From: Proteobacteria bacterium UBA2383
GTDB taxonomy: Bacteria; Pseudomonadota; Gammaproteobacteria; Competibacterales; Competibacteraceae
Assembly (NCBI GenBank): GCA_002343485.1
Contig: DDST01000075.1
Coordinates: 1,017-16,058, forward strand
DNA: 15,042 nucleotides
Reading direction: 5' to 3'
Both the position numbers and the translations under genes were made by a program. Of this stretch, positions 14,240-15,042 are shown piece after piece (within the stretch, counting starts at the first letter, position 1; every line of letters starts with the position of its first letter). The notes under the pieces were generated by a model that was not told the origin of the DNA, did not search any database, and saw only the letters and a program-made list of their open reading frames with translations.

Positions 14240-14310
14240 ATCGCTGCCGGGCTAACAATGCTTCCCCTATCAGAACCCTGCTCTGGCAGGGTTTTTTGCT
14301 GGGCAGCGAT
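14240..14310. repeat. 9-bp inverted repeat enclosing the terminator
   Basis: ATCGCTGCC at 14240-14248 and GGCAGCGAT at 14302-14310 are exact reverse complements, and the terminator at 14274-14297 lies between them. In RNA they would form an outer stem around the terminator hairpin. Confidence 0.5.
14274..14297 (+). terminator. Intrinsic terminator after the Kazal-domain gene
   Basis: AACCCTGC at 14274-14281 pairs perfectly with GCAGGGTT at 14286-14293 around TCTG. The T-run continues to 14297 (six T in a row from 14292). It lies about 38 bases after the stop codon and is the best terminator in the window. Confidence 0.9.
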
Positions 14311-14380
14311 TTAAATCCGTTCAGCATGGATTCCAAATTCAAGCTGTACTCTGGCTGCTCTCTCATCAGGAGTCATAACC

Positions 14381-14605
14381 ATGATATTGAAAATGCTGCA
14401 AGCAGGATTGATCACTTTTGCTATCCTATTGACAGGAATAGCTATTCCTGTTCAAGAAGCCAATGCACATACCGTTTGCCATACGCATTGGAAACATGGC
14501 GCCAAACATCGCAGTTGCAGTTCCAGGCACAGACACTACCGGACCATTTGCCGCACCTATTGGCGGCATGGGGTTCAGCATCGCAGTTGCTACAGGAAAT
14601 ATTGA
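14381..14605 (+). CDS. Small exported Cys/His/Arg-rich tandem-repeat protein
   Basis: I do not recognise this 74-residue protein. It has a clear signal peptide (MILKMLQAGLITFAILLTGIAI, with cleavage likely after ANA-29) and a good ribosome site (AGGAG, 8 nt before ATG). The mature part of about 45 residues is two copies of a 16-residue unit: TVCHTHWKHGAKHRSC (31-46) and TICRTYWRHGVQHRSC (55-70). The period is 24 residues, and the DNA repeat is visible at 14471-14518 and 14543-14590. Each unit has a Cys-X12-Cys pair. The mature peptide carries nine His and many Arg/Lys and almost no acidic residue. It could bind metal or haem, or act on membranes or nucleic acids; none of this is shown. It stands alone after the terminator of the Kazal-domain gene, with its own promoter presumably in 14298-14380. 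Confidence 0.7.
   Translation: MILKMLQAGLITFAILLTGIAIPVQEANAHTVCHTHWKHGAKHRSCSSRHRHYRTICRTYWRHGVQHRSCYRKY
14471..14590 (+). repeat. Two 48-nt direct repeats inside the small exported protein gene
   Basis: Copies at 14471-14518 and 14543-14590 have a 72-nt period. Shared blocks include TTTGCC, ATTGG, CATGG and CATCGCAGTTGC. Differences include both third-position and amino-acid-changing bases, so the duplication is old but the Cys, Trp, His and Gly positions are kept. Confidence 0.75.
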
Positions 14606-15042
14606 AGGGCGTTAGCTTGGCTGTTTTTACCTAACCCTCCAAAATATGCGTTGCACCGCCTATTCGAAGGATAGGTAGAAATAGCCAAGTTCAACCTCAA
14701 GGGAGGTTAGACCATTCCCATCGCGACAGAAAGTATAGGTTTTTTCCGCTAAATCCCCTGCCATCGAAGCGAAGAACCGGCGGTTTCCCGTTCAACGCCC
14801 TTGAACACACGGTGCCGGACCCCGCGTCATGAATGTACCGGCTTGTGTCATCTCCTGAAAACAAACATCACAGCAAGAGACGGAGCCTGTGCAACGTCCT
14901 GCCGCCCTTCCCGGTTCAACCGCCCATCCGGCCATTTTGGTTTCATGATCCGGCCACACTGAACCGGACGAAAACACTTCCGGGTCAGAGACCCCAGAAT
15001 TAATTATCATTAAAATAAAGGAGAGTATTCACCTAAAGATAG
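14606..15042. other. Terminal stretch without a supported gene
   Basis: These 437 bases contain small hairpins, CCTAT/ATAGG at 14659-14675 and AACCTC-AAGG-GAGGTT at 14693-14708. A 72-codon frame on the - strand (14792-15010) has no ribosome site or recognisable product. From about 15000 the sequence becomes AT-rich and ends with AAGGAGAG at 15020-15027. This could be the promoter and ribosome site of a gene starting near or beyond the edge, although no ATG or GTG follows within the window. Confidence 0.4.

Noticed and set aside
14296..14634. 112-codon + strand frame overlapping the small exported protein
   Set aside because: It begins inside the terminator region, lacks a signal and a ribosome site, and competes with a frame having both plus an internal repeat.
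14792..15010. 72-codon - strand frame near the right end
   Set aside because: No ribosome site, no recognised product and Cys/Gly-rich low-complexity look; may be a decayed sequence, not a gene I can support.

Overview
The window reads as proteobacterial chromosome, probably gammaproteobacterial, of moderately high GC with dense operons and good Shine-Dalgarno sites. The genus cannot be read from the sequence; a ProQ/FinO-domain gene beside a DUF2721 gene, and a leucine-catabolism block with an acetoacetyl-CoA synthetase, suit an environmental gammaproteobacterium. No rRNA, tRNA, CRISPR array or intact insertion sequence is visible.

Region 1 (1-3971, + strand) is the end of a leucine/isovalerate degradation operon. 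It holds the biotin-carrier tail of a methylcrotonyl-CoA carboxylase-type subunit, HMG-CoA lyase, acetoacetyl-CoA synthetase and an alpha/beta hydrolase. HMG-CoA lyase releases acetoacetate and acetyl-CoA, and the synthetase recovers the acetoacetate as acetoacetyl-CoA.

Region 2 (4088-8946, - strand, convergent with region 1) is a six-gene acyl-CoA operon. In order of transcription it encodes an HSD10-like short-chain dehydrogenase, an acyl-CoA dehydrogenase, an alpha-methylacyl-CoA racemase-family protein, a hotdog thioesterase, a BadI-like 2-ketocyclohexanecarboxyl-CoA hydrolase and a second hotdog thioesterase. Junctions are short, one being a 4-nt ATGA overlap. A divergent AraC-family regulator at 9093 is the natural candidate controller, with a small unknown gene placed 1 nt behind it. 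The ring-opening hydrolase suggests an alicyclic or alpha-branched acid pathway, but it lacks the usual BadK, BadH and AliA partners. This is the most interesting metabolic point of the window.

Region 3 (10471-11138) is a 668-base stretch with no convincing gene but with clear palindromes.

Region 4 (11139-15042, + strand) is accessory in character. It has a 56-residue single-pass membrane peptide followed by an NlpC/P60-like cysteine hydrolase, a ProQ/FinO-domain protein behind two overlapping hairpins, a DUF2721 membrane protein, an exported Kazal-domain protein with a strong intrinsic terminator, and a tiny exported Cys/His/Arg-rich protein made of two 24-residue repeats. The last 437 bases hold no gene I can support.
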